Positions 16,389 through 24,941 of a stretch of 64,000 bases of DNA are shown here, in pieces (positions within the stretch are counted from its first letter, which is position 1; each line of letters starts with the position of its first letter). The DNA is from Paracoccus yeei ATCC BAA-599 (GTDB lineage Bacteria > Pseudomonadota > Alphaproteobacteria > Rhodobacterales > Rhodobacteraceae). Location of the stretch: positions 69,210-133,209 of the forward strand of contig NZ_KK211403.1 in assembly GCF_000622145.1 (NCBI RefSeq), in the 5' to 3' direction. The translations under genes were made by a program, and so were the position numbers. The notes beneath the pieces are model-generated. The model saw only the letters and a program-made list of their open reading frames with translations. It was not told the origin of the DNA and searched no databases.

Positions 16389-17252
16389 ATGACTTCCCAG
16401 AACAAGCACAACGGCAGCAACGACCACGGCGGCCATGGGCATGACCATGGCCACGGGCACCACCATGGCCACGGGCACGACCACCACCATGGCGGGCACG
16501 GACATGGCCACGGGCAGGACCACCACCATGGCGGGCATGGACATGGGCACGGGCACGACCACCACGGCGGCCACGGCCATGGGCACGGGCATGGCGGCCA
16601 TCATGGCGGTGGACATGGCGGCGGCTGCGTTCCCTGCTTTGCCGGCGGCACCATGATCCTGACCGAGGCGGGCGAGATGCCTGTCGAACGCCTGGTTCCC
16701 GGCACCCGCGTCATGACCCGCGATAACGGGCTTCAGGAACTGCGCTGGACCGGATCGCGCGTTGTCGATGCCGCGATGCTGGACCAGAACCCAAACCTGC
16801 GCCCGATCCGCATTGCGGCCGGGGCGCTGGGGAACGGCCTGCCCAGGCGCGAGCTGATCGTGTCGCCGCAGCACCGTGTGCTGGTGCGCTCCAGGATCGC
16901 GCAAAAGATGTTCGGGGCGGCCGAGGTTCTGGTCGCCGCCAAGCAGCTGCTGCAGATCGACGGCATCGACATTGCGACCGACCTCGAGTCGGTCGAGTAC
17001 TTCCACTTCCTGTTCGACCGGCACGAGATCGTCCTGTCGGAAGGCGCGGAAACCGAGTCGCTTTACACCGGCCCCGAGGCGCTGAAGGCCGTGGGCCCCG
17101 CCGCCTGCGAGGAGATCTTTGCGATCTTCCCCGAACTGCGCGACATGCCCGAGGATCACCCCCCCCAGGGCGCGCGCCTGCTGGCCTCGGGGCGCCAGGG
17201 CCGCAAGCTGGCGGTCCGCCACGCCCAGCACCAGAAGGCGCTGGTCCAGTAA
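16389..17252 (+). CDS. Hint-domain protein with histidine/glycine-rich N-terminal repeat
   Basis: The 287-residue protein has 33 histidines in its first 78 residues, in HGHGHDHH-type repeats, followed by C80-V-P-C83-FAGGTMILT. This is the start of a Hint_2 (hedgehog/intein-like) domain that runs to the end, including SPQHRVLVRSRIAQKMFG and GAETESLYTGPEAL. Hint_2 domains are common in secreted or RTX-type Rhodobacterales proteins, where they are thought to self-process, but direct proof is scarce. The His stretch should bind Ni, Zn or Cu. There is no classical signal peptide. The repeat DNA is built from related 12-18 bp units, suggesting expansion. Confidence 0.85.
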   Translation: MTSQNKHNGSNDHGGHGHDHGHGHHHGHGHDHHHGGHGHGHGQDHHHGGHGHGHGHDHHGGHGHGHGHGGHHGGGHGGGCVPCFAGGTMILTEAGEMPVERLVPGTRVMTRDNGLQELRWTGSRVVDAAMLDQNPNLRPIRIAAGALGNGLPRRELIVSPQHRVLVRSRIAQKMFGAAEVLVAAKQLLQIDGIDIATDLESVEYFHFLFDRHEIVLSEGAETESLYTGPEALKAVGPAACEEIFAIFPELRDMPEDHPPQGARLLASGRQGRKLAVRHAQHQKALVQ

Positions 17253-17271
17253 CACCCGCGGGAGCGAAACG

Positions 17272-17306
17272 AAAACGGCCGGTCGCGGGACCGGCCGTTC
17301 CTTTTT
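17272..17306. terminator. Strong bidirectional terminator between hint and grxD
   Basis: An 11-bp perfect stem (AACGGCCGGTC at 17274-17284 with GACCGGCCGTT at 17289-17299) and a GCGG loop is followed by T5 at 17302-17306 and preceded by A4. It can end both the plus-strand Hint gene and the minus-strand grxD transcript, which converge here. Confidence 0.88.
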
Positions 17307-17321
17307 CCCGGGACCGCCCTT

Positions 17322-17684
17322 TCAGGCGTTCGCTTCGCGGATCTTGTTCGCGGCGTCCTTGTCATAGGCCACGCCGGCCTTGTCGAACAGCTGGTCCAGC
17401 TCGCCCGACAGGGTCATCTCGGTCACGATGTCGCAGCCGCCCACGAACTCGCCCTTGACGTAAAGCTGCGGGATCGTCGGCCATTCCGAGAAATCCTTGA
17501 TTCCCTGGCGGATGTCGGCATCCTTCAGCACGTCCACGTCGCGATAGTCCACGTTCATGTAGTTCAGAACACCGGCCACGCGGCTGGAAAACCCGCATTG
17601 CGGCATTTCCTTGCTGCCCTTCATGAACAGCACCACGTCGGCGCCTTCGATGGTGGCCTGGATCTTTTGACGAACATCCGTCAT
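17322..17684 (-). CDS. grxD: Monothiol glutaredoxin, Grx4 family
   Basis: The 120-residue protein has the CGFS active site (C30) with the conserved VVLFMKGSKEMPQ before it and WPTIPQLYVKGEFVGGCDI after it. CGFS glutaredoxins bind a [2Fe-2S] cluster with glutathione and pass it on, usually with BolA. The bolA gene is directly upstream on the same strand, matching the known partnership. Confidence 0.95.
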   Translation of the reverse strand: MTDVRQKIQATIEGADVVLFMKGSKEMPQCGFSSRVAGVLNYMNVDYRDVDVLKDADIRQGIKDFSEWPTIPQLYVKGEFVGGCDIVTEMTLSGELDQLFDKAGVAYDKDAANKIREANA

Positions 17685-17763
17685 CTGGTTTTCCTTTCGT
17701 TTCCTTCGCCGGCAGGCGGGCAGGTCGATCCGGCCCGGCCCGGCGGGCCTGTCTGCGGGCCGG

Positions 17764-18006
17764 TTATTCGGGGGCCTTGGTGGTCAGGGCCAATGCGTGC
17801 AGCTCGCCGCTGGGGCCGTCCATCTTGCCCTGAAGCGCGGCATAGACGGCGCGCTGCTGCTGAACCCGGTTCATGCCGCGAAAGCTTTCGTCGATGACCT
17901 CGGCGGCATAGTGGTTGCCGTCGCCGGCGAGGTCCGTGATCGTGATCTGGGCCTTGGGAAAAGCTGCGCGGATCAGCGCTTCGATGTCCTGGGCTTCCAT
18001 CGCCAT
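17764..18006 (-). CDS. bolA: BolA family protein
   Basis: The 80-residue protein has the BolA fold signature: a conserved His in GNHYAAEVIDESFRG, then RVQQQRAVYAALQGKM, and the C-terminal HALALTTKAPE. It pairs with monothiol glutaredoxins to bind or transfer iron-sulphur clusters; grxD is 79 bp downstream in the same direction. ATG at 18006 was chosen, preceded by a purine-rich AAGGACCCC. Confidence 0.93.
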   Translation of the reverse strand: MAMEAQDIEALIRAAFPKAQITITDLAGDGNHYAAEVIDESFRGMNRVQQQRAVYAALQGKMDGPSGELHALALTTKAPE

Positions 18007-18095
18007 GAAGGGGTCCTTTCTGGGTTTCACCCACATGTAAGGAACCCCCCCGCGCCACGCAAGATCGCGGCAGAGGCCCATGTGCCGGGCCGGGG

Positions 18096-18758
18096 TCATC
18101 GCCGGCCCGCCAGCGGCGGCGGCGCCTGCATCCAGGCCCGGACGCCCGCGGCCACCGCGTCGTGGCAGGCCCGGCCAAGCGCCTCGCCCAGGGCCGTATG
18201 CAGTCCGGCATGGGGCAGGGGCGTCCCATCCAGGCGCACGGCCAGGGCGATGCAGTCGGTGCCGGTCCCGGTGGCCTGCCCGGTGGAAAGCACGGGTCCC
18301 AGCGCGATCATCGCCGCCGTGCGGGCCTGGGCCGCGATGGTCATGGCCTCGACCAGCGCGGGCAGGTCCAGCGCGGCACCGATCCTGACCGCCATGTTGA
18401 TCGTCCCCCAGCCCGCCGGGTCCGGCTCGCGCCGCCGCCCCACGCGTTCGGCGTTCGACAGGCCGACGGTCGCCAGCGCCTCGACCTCGATGCCGCCGAT
18501 CCGCGCCACGGCGTGATGATGCCGCCTGACATCGCGCGAGGTCAGCATCGCGACCGACCCCGACTCGTCCCGCCACGCCAGTTCGGCGGCAAGCCAGGGC
18601 GCCACGTCCAGGTCCGTCGTCAGGTCCGCGTCGCGCACCTCGCGCCACAGGATGCGCTGCGCCGAAACCAGACCGGGACGGTGGACGGCCCAGCTCAGCA
18701 CCCGGTGCGGCGCGCCCAGGTCGACGCCAAGCCAAGGCCGTTCGCAGGCGATCCGCAT
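18096..18758 (-). CDS. cbiZ: Adenosylcobinamide amidohydrolase
   Basis: The 220-residue protein matches CbiZ: TSRDVRRHH, TVGLSNAERVG and TGTGTDCIALAV. CbiZ cleaves the side chain of adenosylcobinamide (and pseudo-B12) to adenosylcobyric acid so that salvaged corrinoids can be rebuilt into cobalamin. Its ATG overlaps the stop of the upstream binding-protein gene (TGATG), so the two are translated together. This supports corrinoid specificity for the transporter component. Confidence 0.88.
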   Translation of the reverse strand: MRIACERPWLGVDLGAPHRVLSWAVHRPGLVSAQRILWREVRDADLTTDLDVAPWLAAELAWRDESGSVAMLTSRDVRRHHHAVARIGGIEVEALATVGLSNAERVGRRREPDPAGWGTINMAVRIGAALDLPALVEAMTIAAQARTAAMIALGPVLSTGQATGTGTDCIALAVRLDGTPLPHAGLHTALGEALGRACHDAVAAGVRAWMQAPPPLAGRR

Positions 18759-19573
18759 CACGGCGCGATCATCCGCTGGCGGGCAGAGGCAAGGGCGCGC
18801 AGCGCCTCTGCTACGGCGGGGGTACCGCACAGCCAGGCCCGGTCGGGAATCTCCAGCCGCCGTGCGCCCAGGTCGCGCAGCGCAGGATGGGCCAGCACCT
18901 CCTCGGACCGCGAGGCACCGGGATAACGCGGGCCCAGCACCAAGAGGTCGGGCCGGCCCGCCACAAGCTGTTCAAGCGCAAGGGTGCCGCCGCCGCGCAT
19001 GCCCAGCTCTCCGGCCAGGTTGCGAAAGCCCGCGGCGTCCAGGATGCGGCCCGCCAGGCTGTCCGGGCCCGTGGTATAGCCGTTCGCCTGATAGATGGCC
19101 GCCAGGGGCCTGGGCCCGCGCGGATGCAGGAAAGGCGCGATGTCCCGGTCGAAGGCGCGGACGCGCGCCTGTGCCTCGGGGGCGCGGCCCAGCAGCGTGC
19201 CCATGCGGTAGAGCGCGTCGCGGATGCCCTCCAGGTCCTCGGCCGGGTCGAACAGGGCGACGGAGACGCCCAGCCGCTGCAGCAGCCGCACGGTCGCGGC
19301 GTCGCCCAGGCTGCTGGCCAGCACCAGGTCGGGCCGTAGGGCCAGCACCTCCTCGGCCCGGCCCCGGTTGGACGGGATCGCCGCCGCCCGGCTTGCCATG
19401 GCTGAGAGCGCCGGGTCGCGCGCGAGTTCCGAAACCGACACGAGCTGTTCCGGCGCAGCCACGGCCAGCGCCAGTTGGTCGGTGCAGAGGTTGATCGACA
19501 CCACCCGCCGGGGCGCCGCCCCCGCGGGCATCGCCAGCGCGACCAGCATGGTGAACAGAACCCAAAGCCGCAA
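18758..19573 (-). CDS. btuF: BtuF-like corrinoid-binding protein
   Basis: The 271-residue periplasmic protein has a signal peptide (RLWVLFTMLVALAMPAGA) and a class III binding-protein fold: PRRVVSINLCTDQLAL, then ALRPDLVLASS and GRPDLLVLGPRYPG. No permease or ATPase is next to it, so it must work with components encoded elsewhere. The chosen start is TTG at 19573 because AGGAGG lies seven bases upstream; an in-frame ATG at 19594 has no such site. Corrinoid substrate is inferred from coupling to cbiZ; siderophore-binding relatives look similar. Confidence 0.75.
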   Translation of the reverse strand: MRLWVLFTMLVALAMPAGAAPRRVVSINLCTDQLALAVAAPEQLVSVSELARDPALSAMASRAAAIPSNRGRAEEVLALRPDLVLASSLGDAATVRLLQRLGVSVALFDPAEDLEGIRDALYRMGTLLGRAPEAQARVRAFDRDIAPFLHPRGPRPLAAIYQANGYTTGPDSLAGRILDAAGFRNLAGELGMRGGGTLALEQLVAGRPDLLVLGPRYPGASRSEEVLAHPALRDLGARRLEIPDRAWLCGTPAVAEALRALASARQRMIAP

Positions 19574-19851
19574 ATCCGTCCCTCCTGCGGCCACGGCTTA
19601 GCGCGGCCCCGTCCTCTGCGCCACCGCGATCCGCAGCGGCGCAGCTCGGGCGGGCAGAGCGTGTTCCTCTCGGCTCGGGTTGTCGGGAACAGCTGAACAG
19701 GCATTCGGCCTTGTTTCGCGCCCCGTGCGCGCCATCTGGGAAAGAAAGCTTCGGCGCAATGTGCATTCCGAGGTCGAAACCCGGCGCAACGAACCGTAAA
19801 AGGGCCCGTGAACCGGCACGCCTGCACGCCCGATGCATTGAAATACAGACG

Positions 19852-20832
19852 ATGAACAACGAACAATCCTACAGACTGTCCGTCGCCCCGATGATGGACT
19901 GGACCGATCGGAACTGTCGCGACCTGCACCGGCTGCTGTCGCGCCGGGTGCTGCTTTACACCGAGATGGTGACGGCGCAGGCCGTGATCCACGGCGACCG
20001 GGCGCGGCTTCTGGATTTCGACGCGGACCAGCATCCCGTCGCCCTGCAACTGGGCGGGTCCGAGCCGGCCCTGCTGGCCGAGGCGACCCGGATCGCGGCG
20101 GATTGGGGCTATGACGAGATCAACCTGAACGTCGGCTGCCCCAGCGACCGGGTGCAGTCGGGGTGCTTCGGCGCGGTGCTGATGACCCGGCCGGAGTTGG
20201 TGGCCGAATGCGTCCAGGCGATGATGCGCGTCAGCCCGGTCGAGGTCACGGTGAAATGCCGCATCGGTGTCGACGACCAGGTCCCGGAACAGGTCCTGCC
20301 CGCCTTCATCGCCCGGATGCGGGACGCGGGCGTGCGCCGCCTGTCCATCCACGCCCGCAAGGCCTGGCTCCAGGGCCTGTCCCCCAAGGAAAACCGCGAG
20401 ATCCCGCCCCTGGACTATCCGCTGGTCCACCGAATGAAGGCCGAGTTTCCCGACCTGCACCTGTCCGTGAACGGCGGCATCGGCTCGCTCGACCAGGTCC
20501 GCGACCAGCTTGGCACGATGGACGGGGTGATGGTCGGGCGCGCAGCCTACCACCAGCCCTGGGACATTCTGGGCCGGGCCGATCTGCTGTGGGATCAGGA
20601 GCCGCCCTTCGCCACGCCGCTTGACGCCGCACAGGCCATGCGGCCGCGGATCGAGGCGCATCTGGCCCGCGGCGGGCGGCTTCACCAGATCGGACGGCAC
20701 ATGCTGGGCCTGTTCCACGGCCGCCCCGGCGCGCGCGGCTGGCGGCGGATCCTGTCCGAAGGCGCGGCGCGGGCCGAAGCCCCGGCCGAGGCGCTTGCCG
20801 TCTATGACGCCGCGCTGGCCGAAGTCGCCTGA
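19852..20832 (+). CDS. dusA: tRNA-dihydrouridine synthase A
   Basis: The 326-residue FMN enzyme reduces U20/U20a in the tRNA D-loop. It shows the DusA N-terminus LSVAPMMDWTDRNCR, the catalytic cysteine motif NLNVGCPSDRVQSGCFGA, KCRIGVDD and SIHARKAWLQGLSPKENRE. The length is normal. It is divergent from btuF and its 3' end overlaps the convergent kinase gene by 31 bp. Confidence 0.94.
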   Translation: MNNEQSYRLSVAPMMDWTDRNCRDLHRLLSRRVLLYTEMVTAQAVIHGDRARLLDFDADQHPVALQLGGSEPALLAEATRIAADWGYDEINLNVGCPSDRVQSGCFGAVLMTRPELVAECVQAMMRVSPVEVTVKCRIGVDDQVPEQVLPAFIARMRDAGVRRLSIHARKAWLQGLSPKENREIPPLDYPLVHRMKAEFPDLHLSVNGGIGSLDQVRDQLGTMDGVMVGRAAYHQPWDILGRADLLWDQEPPFATPLDAAQAMRPRIEAHLARGGRLHQIGRHMLGLFHGRPGARGWRRILSEGAARAEAPAEALAVYDAALAEVA

Positions 20833-21758
20833 GCCCAGTCCCGCATCGCCCCGGCCAGCGCCGACCGGCGGACCGGCTGGCGCGCGGAATCGAGGTAATA
20901 GGCCAGCATGATCTCTCCGATCATGAAGCGCAGGAGGGCGCGCTGGTCGGGCGCGATCAGCCCCGGCACCGCCGTCAGAGCCTGGTAGTCGGGCGCGGCG
21001 ATGCCATCGATCCGGGGCAGGGGGATAGCGCGCCGGCTTTCCAGCCAGACCAGCAGCCGGGCTGCGTCCCGGACCACGGCCATGGCCCCCCAGTCCTGCA
21101 GGTCGATGCCCGTCATCCGGTCGGTGACGGCGTCGTAGAACAGGTTGTCGCCGGTCAGGTCGCCATGCAGGCGTGCGCGCTCGACCCGGGTTCCGGCCAG
21201 GGCGCGGCCGTCCTGCGCCATGCGCCGCAGGACGCCCGAGACCAGGGCGCGGTCCGCCCAGTCGCCGGTCGTGGCGGCCAGCCGCTCCTCGATCCCGCGC
21301 AGCCAGAAGCGCGGGCCGAACCGCCCCTCCTCGCGCGCAGGGCCCGCCAGATGCGCCAGCCATGCCCCGGCCCGCGCCACCAGCCGCGCGCGTTCGGCAG
21401 CGGGCGCCGAATCCAGCGCCTGGACCAGCGGCACGCCGGGGGCGGCGCGCAGCACCACCGCGCCTGCCTCGGGCAGGACCGTCAGCGCCGGCGCGACGCA
21501 GTCAGGGCTGTTCCCGAATGCCGCCGCCGCCTCGTCCAGCCGCCGCGCGGCGCCCAGGGCCGTCGCAGCGGGATCGGCGGTGCGGAACTGCTTGAGGAAG
21601 GCGCGTTCGCCCTGCAGCCGGATTTCCCAGACCCGGCGCTGGGGCAGGTCGCGGATCAGCCGCAGGACCCTTGCCCCGGCAAGCGGGGGCAGGGCCGCCA
21701 GCTCGGCGGGCAGGTCCAAATCCTTCAGCCCCGCTCGTCCGCCTTGGCCTGGTTCCAC
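20802..21758 (-). CDS. Aminoglycoside-phosphotransferase-fold kinase of unknown substrate
   Basis: The 318-residue protein has a kinase-like fold: the Brenner motif HGDLTGDNLFYD at residues 198-209 and metal-binding GIDLQDWG near 217. An N-lobe lysine is in RAFLKQF. Relatives phosphorylate small molecules such as choline, homoserine or sugars; the substrate is not predictable here. The annotated ATG overlaps mazG by 34 bp; shorter starts just after the mazG stop (for example TTG near 21718) are possible. The pair is probably cotranscribed. Confidence 0.75.
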   Translation of the reverse strand: MEPGQGGRAGLKDLDLPAELAALPPLAGARVLRLIRDLPQRRVWEIRLQGERAFLKQFRTADPAATALGAARRLDEAAAAFGNSPDCVAPALTVLPEAGAVVLRAAPGVPLVQALDSAPAAERARLVARAGAWLAHLAGPAREEGRFGPRFWLRGIEERLAATTGDWADRALVSGVLRRMAQDGRALAGTRVERARLHGDLTGDNLFYDAVTDRMTGIDLQDWGAMAVVRDAARLLVWLESRRAIPLPRIDGIAAPDYQALTAVPGLIAPDQRALLRFMIGEIMLAYYLDSARQPVRRSALAGAMRDWAQATSASAAS

Positions 21759-22564
21759 AGGGCGTCCATCTCGGCCAGGTCGCTGTCCTCGGGGCGGCGC
21801 CCCTGGGCGGCCAGCGCAGCCTCGATCCGGCGGAAGCGGCGGGTGAATTTGGCATTGGCCAGGCGCAGCGCCTCCTCGGGGTCGATCTTCAGGTGCCGGG
21901 CGAGGTTCGCCATGACGAACAGCAGATCGCCGAATTCCTCGGTGACATGGCCCTGGTCGGCGCCTTCCTGCGCTTCGGCCAGCTCGGCCGCCTCCTCGCG
22001 GATCTTGTCCAGGACCTCGGCCGGGCCCGGCCAGTCGAAGCCCACGCGCGCGGCCCGGTTCTGCAGCTTGACCGCGCGGGTCAGGGCGGGAAGTCCCAGG
22101 GCGACGCCGTCCAGCACGCCCTTCTCGGCCTTGGCGGCGCGTTCGCGGGCCTTGATCTCCTCCCAGTCGCGGACCTGCTGTTCGGCCGACTTGTCGCGGG
22201 ATTCGTCGCCGAAGATATGCGGGTGGCGGTCGATCATCTTGTCCGAAATGCTGGCGACGACGTCGGAGAATTCGAAAAGTCCCGCCTCGGCCGCCATCTG
22301 GGCGTGAAACACCACCTGCAGCAGCAGATCGCCCAACTCGCCCGGCAACTCGTCCCAGGCCTCGCGGGCGATGGCATCGGCGACCTCATGCGCCTCCTCG
22401 ATCGTGTAGGGCGCGATCGAGGCAAAGCTCTGTTCGATATCCCAGGGGCAGCCCGTCTTGGGATCGCGCAAGGCGGCCATGATGGCAAGCAGGCGGGGAA
22501 TCCCCGTCTCGTCGGGCTCGGCGATGCGCTCGGCCAGGGCCGGATGGATTGCGTCTTGCGCCAT
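21725..22564 (-). CDS. mazG: Nucleoside triphosphate pyrophosphohydrolase
   Basis: The 279-residue protein has two MazG halves; the N-terminal one carries TGCPWDIEQ and EEAHEVADAI with downstream EExxE-type metal ligands. It hydrolyses canonical and aberrant NTPs to NMP and PPi, cleaning the nucleotide pool. The length matches full-size E. coli-type MazG. The kinase gene follows with overlap. Confidence 0.93.
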   Translation of the reverse strand: MAQDAIHPALAERIAEPDETGIPRLLAIMAALRDPKTGCPWDIEQSFASIAPYTIEEAHEVADAIAREAWDELPGELGDLLLQVVFHAQMAAEAGLFEFSDVVASISDKMIDRHPHIFGDESRDKSAEQQVRDWEEIKARERAAKAEKGVLDGVALGLPALTRAVKLQNRAARVGFDWPGPAEVLDKIREEAAELAEAQEGADQGHVTEEFGDLLFVMANLARHLKIDPEEALRLANAKFTRRFRRIEAALAAQGRRPEDSDLAEMDALWNQAKADERG

Positions 22565-22914
22565 GGCGTTCCCCCTGCGGTTCGGATCCCTTCTGCTGCC
22601 ACAGGGCGCGGCCGGTGTCCACGCCGTCCGTGGCGGGTGCGGCTTGGGGGCTCCGCCCCCGTCCTTCGGACTCCCCCGGGATATTTGGGCAAGAAAGAAG
22701 CCGAGGCTGCCGGGTCAGTGTTTCTTGCTTGTCCAAATATCCTGGGGGGAGCGCGGGACGCGCGGGGGGCGAAGCCCCCCATTCGGGACAAGGTCGGGGC
22801 TGTTGCCGATCTCGTCATCCCGGCTTTTCTTGCCATCCCCCGGTCGCGCGGCTAGGGTGCGCGCCAATTCCGCCGGGGGACCGCCCGGAACCTGTCAACC
22901 GAAGGGATCAAACC
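22565..22914. other. Palindrome-rich region between divergent mazG and yajC
   Basis: These 350 bp have no gene. They hold a GGGGGC-TCC-GCCCCC hairpin near 22646-22660, the large imperfect inverted repeat at 22671-22751, and a 7-bp hairpin GGGGGGC-GAA-GCCCCCC at 22764-22780. Promoters for both neighbouring genes must lie here, but no clear -35/-10 pair was recognised. Confidence 0.5.
22671..22751. repeat. Imperfect inverted repeat with about 27-bp arms
   Basis: The left arm (22671-22697) contains GGGATATTTGGGCAAGAAAG and the right arm (22721-22751) contains the near-complement CTTGTCCAAATATCC. The arms are separated by about 23 bp and differ at a few positions. Such units look like dispersed intergenic palindromes found in related genomes and would form a long hairpin in RNA. 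Confidence 0.7.
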
Positions 22915-23247
22915 ATGTTCGTGACCCCCGCCTATGCCCAGGCCGCGGGCGCCCCGTCTGCCGGCGCCAGCATCGCATCCTTCCTGCCGCTGATCCTGAT
23001 CTTCGTCATCATGTATTTCCTGATGATCCGCCCCCAGCAGAAGCGCATGAAGGAACACCGTGCCCTGATCGAGGCGCTGAAAAAGGGCGACGAGGTCATC
23101 ACCCAGGGCGGGCTGATCGGCAAGGTTACCGCCGTGCGCGACAACGAGCTTGAGGTCGAGATCGCGCCGGGCGTCAGGACGCGCGTCGTGCGCTCGACCA
23201 TCACCGGCGTCGTCAACCGCACCGCGCCCGTCGCCGCCAACAGCTGA
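22915..23247 (+). CDS. yajC: Preprotein translocase subunit YajC
   Basis: The 110-residue protein has one membrane segment (FLPLILIFVIMYFLMI) followed by RPQQKRMKEH and a small cytoplasmic domain with GDEVITQGGLIGKV. YajC associates with SecDF. It is followed after 14 bp by secD, in the standard yajC-secD-secF order. Confidence 0.96.
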   Translation: MFVTPAYAQAAGAPSAGASIASFLPLILIFVIMYFLMIRPQQKRMKEHRALIEALKKGDEVITQGGLIGKVTAVRDNELEVEIAPGVRTRVVRSTITGVVNRTAPVAANS

Positions 23248-23261
23248 GGCTAACGGCCAAG

Positions 23262-24929
23262 ATGCTTCATATCCCGACCTGGAAACGCCTGCTGATCCTT
23301 GGCCTGATCGCCATCGGTCTGCTTTATGCGATGCCGAACCTGTTCTATTCGCGGGTCGAGCAGCATAACGATGCCATCAAGACCATCGGGCGGAGCGGCG
23401 TGGAGACGCCCGAGGATGTCGCCGCCCGCGCCGGCTGGCCGGATTGGCTGCCCTCGGGGCTGGTAAACCTCGGGCTCGACCTGCGGGGCGGCGCCCATCT
23501 GCTGGGCGAGGTCCATGTCGCGGATGTCTACAAGGCGCGGATGGACGCGCTTTGGCCGGAACTGCGCGATGCGCTGGTGGCGCAGCGCGATACCGTGGGC
23601 GCCGTGCGCCGCATCGCCTCGCCCGACGGCGGCCAGCTGATCGTCGAGATCGGCAACCCCGACCAGATGGCCCGCGCGGTCGAGATCGCGCGCGGCCTGG
23701 CCACGCCCGTCACTTCGCTGACCGGGGCGGGGCAGTCGGACATCGTGGCCACGGGGTCGGGCAACCGGCTGACCGTGCAGCTGTCGGATGCCGAGAAGGC
23801 CGCGACCGACGACCGCACCGTGCAGCAGTCGCTGGAGATCATCCGCCGCCGGATCGACGAGGTCGGCACCCGCGAGCCCACCATCATGCGCCAGGGCAAG
23901 GATCGCATTCTGATCCAGGTGCCCGGCATCGGCTCGGCCGAGGAGCTGAAGCAGCTGATCGGCACCACCGCCAAGCTGACCTTCAACCCGGTCGTCGGCC
24001 GCGGCACCGATCCGAATGCCCGGCCCGGGCCCGGACATGTCCTGCTGCCTTCGATGGACGAGCCGGGCGTGTTCTATACGCTCGAGGAAAACCCCGTCGT
24101 CACCGGCGAGGACCTGACCGACGCGCGGCCGAGCTTCGACCAGAACGGCCAGCCGGCGGTCGATTTCCGCTTTGGTCCGGCCGGGGCCAAACGGTTCGGG
24201 GCCTATACCTCGGCCAATATCGGCCAGCCCTTTGCCATCGTGCTGGACAACCAGGTGATCTCGGCCCCGGTGATCCGGCAGGCCATCACCACCGGCTCGG
24301 GCCAGATCTCGGGCGCGATGGACGTCGACGAATCCACCCGGCTTGCGGTCCTATTGCGCGCGGGCGCCCTGCCGGCCGAGATGACCTTCCTGGAGGAGCG
24401 GACCATCGGTCCGGAACTGGGCCAGGATTCGATCGACGCGGGGCGGCTGTCGTCCATCATCGCGACGGCGGCGGTCGTGGCCTACATGATCGCAAGCTAT
24501 GGGCTGTTCGGGGTCTTTGCCTCGATCGCGGTCACCGTCAACGTCATCCTGATCCTGTCGATCATGTCGATGATGGGGGCCACGCTGACGCTGCCCGGCA
24601 TCGCCGGAATTGTTCTGACGGTCGGGACCGCGGTGGACGCCAACGTCATCATCTATGAACGCATCCGCGAGGAATTGCGCGCCGGCAAGCGCGTGGTCAA
24701 GGCCATCGACGACGGCTTCAACGAGGCGATGTCGGCGATCATCGACGCGAACGTAACCTCGTTCATCTCGGCCGCGGTGATGTTCTTCCTGGGCTCCGGC
24801 CCGGTCAAGGGCTTTGCCGTGACGCTGACCATCGGCCTGGTCACCTCGGTCTTTACCGCGATCTACCTGACGCGTCTGATGATCGTGTTCTGGCTGGAGT
24901 GGCGCAAACCCAAAGAGCTGATTCTGTAA
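23262..24929 (+). CDS. secD: Protein translocase subunit SecD
   Basis: The 555-residue inner-membrane protein starts with one membrane helix (LLILGLIAIGLLYA), then a large periplasmic domain with LGLDLRGGAHLL, and a C-terminal block of about five helices with GIVLTVGTAVDANVIIYERI. SecDF uses proton motive force to pull proteins out of the Sec channel. It is 12 bp before secF. Confidence 0.97.
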   Translation: MLHIPTWKRLLILGLIAIGLLYAMPNLFYSRVEQHNDAIKTIGRSGVETPEDVAARAGWPDWLPSGLVNLGLDLRGGAHLLGEVHVADVYKARMDALWPELRDALVAQRDTVGAVRRIASPDGGQLIVEIGNPDQMARAVEIARGLATPVTSLTGAGQSDIVATGSGNRLTVQLSDAEKAATDDRTVQQSLEIIRRRIDEVGTREPTIMRQGKDRILIQVPGIGSAEELKQLIGTTAKLTFNPVVGRGTDPNARPGPGHVLLPSMDEPGVFYTLEENPVVTGEDLTDARPSFDQNGQPAVDFRFGPAGAKRFGAYTSANIGQPFAIVLDNQVISAPVIRQAITTGSGQISGAMDVDESTRLAVLLRAGALPAEMTFLEERTIGPELGQDSIDAGRLSSIIATAAVVAYMIASYGLFGVFASIAVTVNVILILSIMSMMGATLTLPGIAGIVLTVGTAVDANVIIYERIREELRAGKRVVKAIDDGFNEAMSAIIDANVTSFISAAVMFFLGSGPVKGFAVTLTIGLVTSVFTAIYLTRLMIVFWLEWRKPKELIL

Positions 24930-24941
24930 GGGAGCAGGACC

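Noticed and set aside
16420..16625. Repeat array that at first looks like a CRISPR or satellite
   Set aside because: The repeats are in frame and encode His/Gly; unit lengths vary and there are no unique spacers.
19574..19851. Cobalamin riboswitch upstream of btuF-cbiZ
   Set aside because: A few fragments resemble the consensus, but the B12 box and conserved core could not be assembled in order. The same holds for the nrdJ leader at 10237-10626. A covariance-model search would decide.
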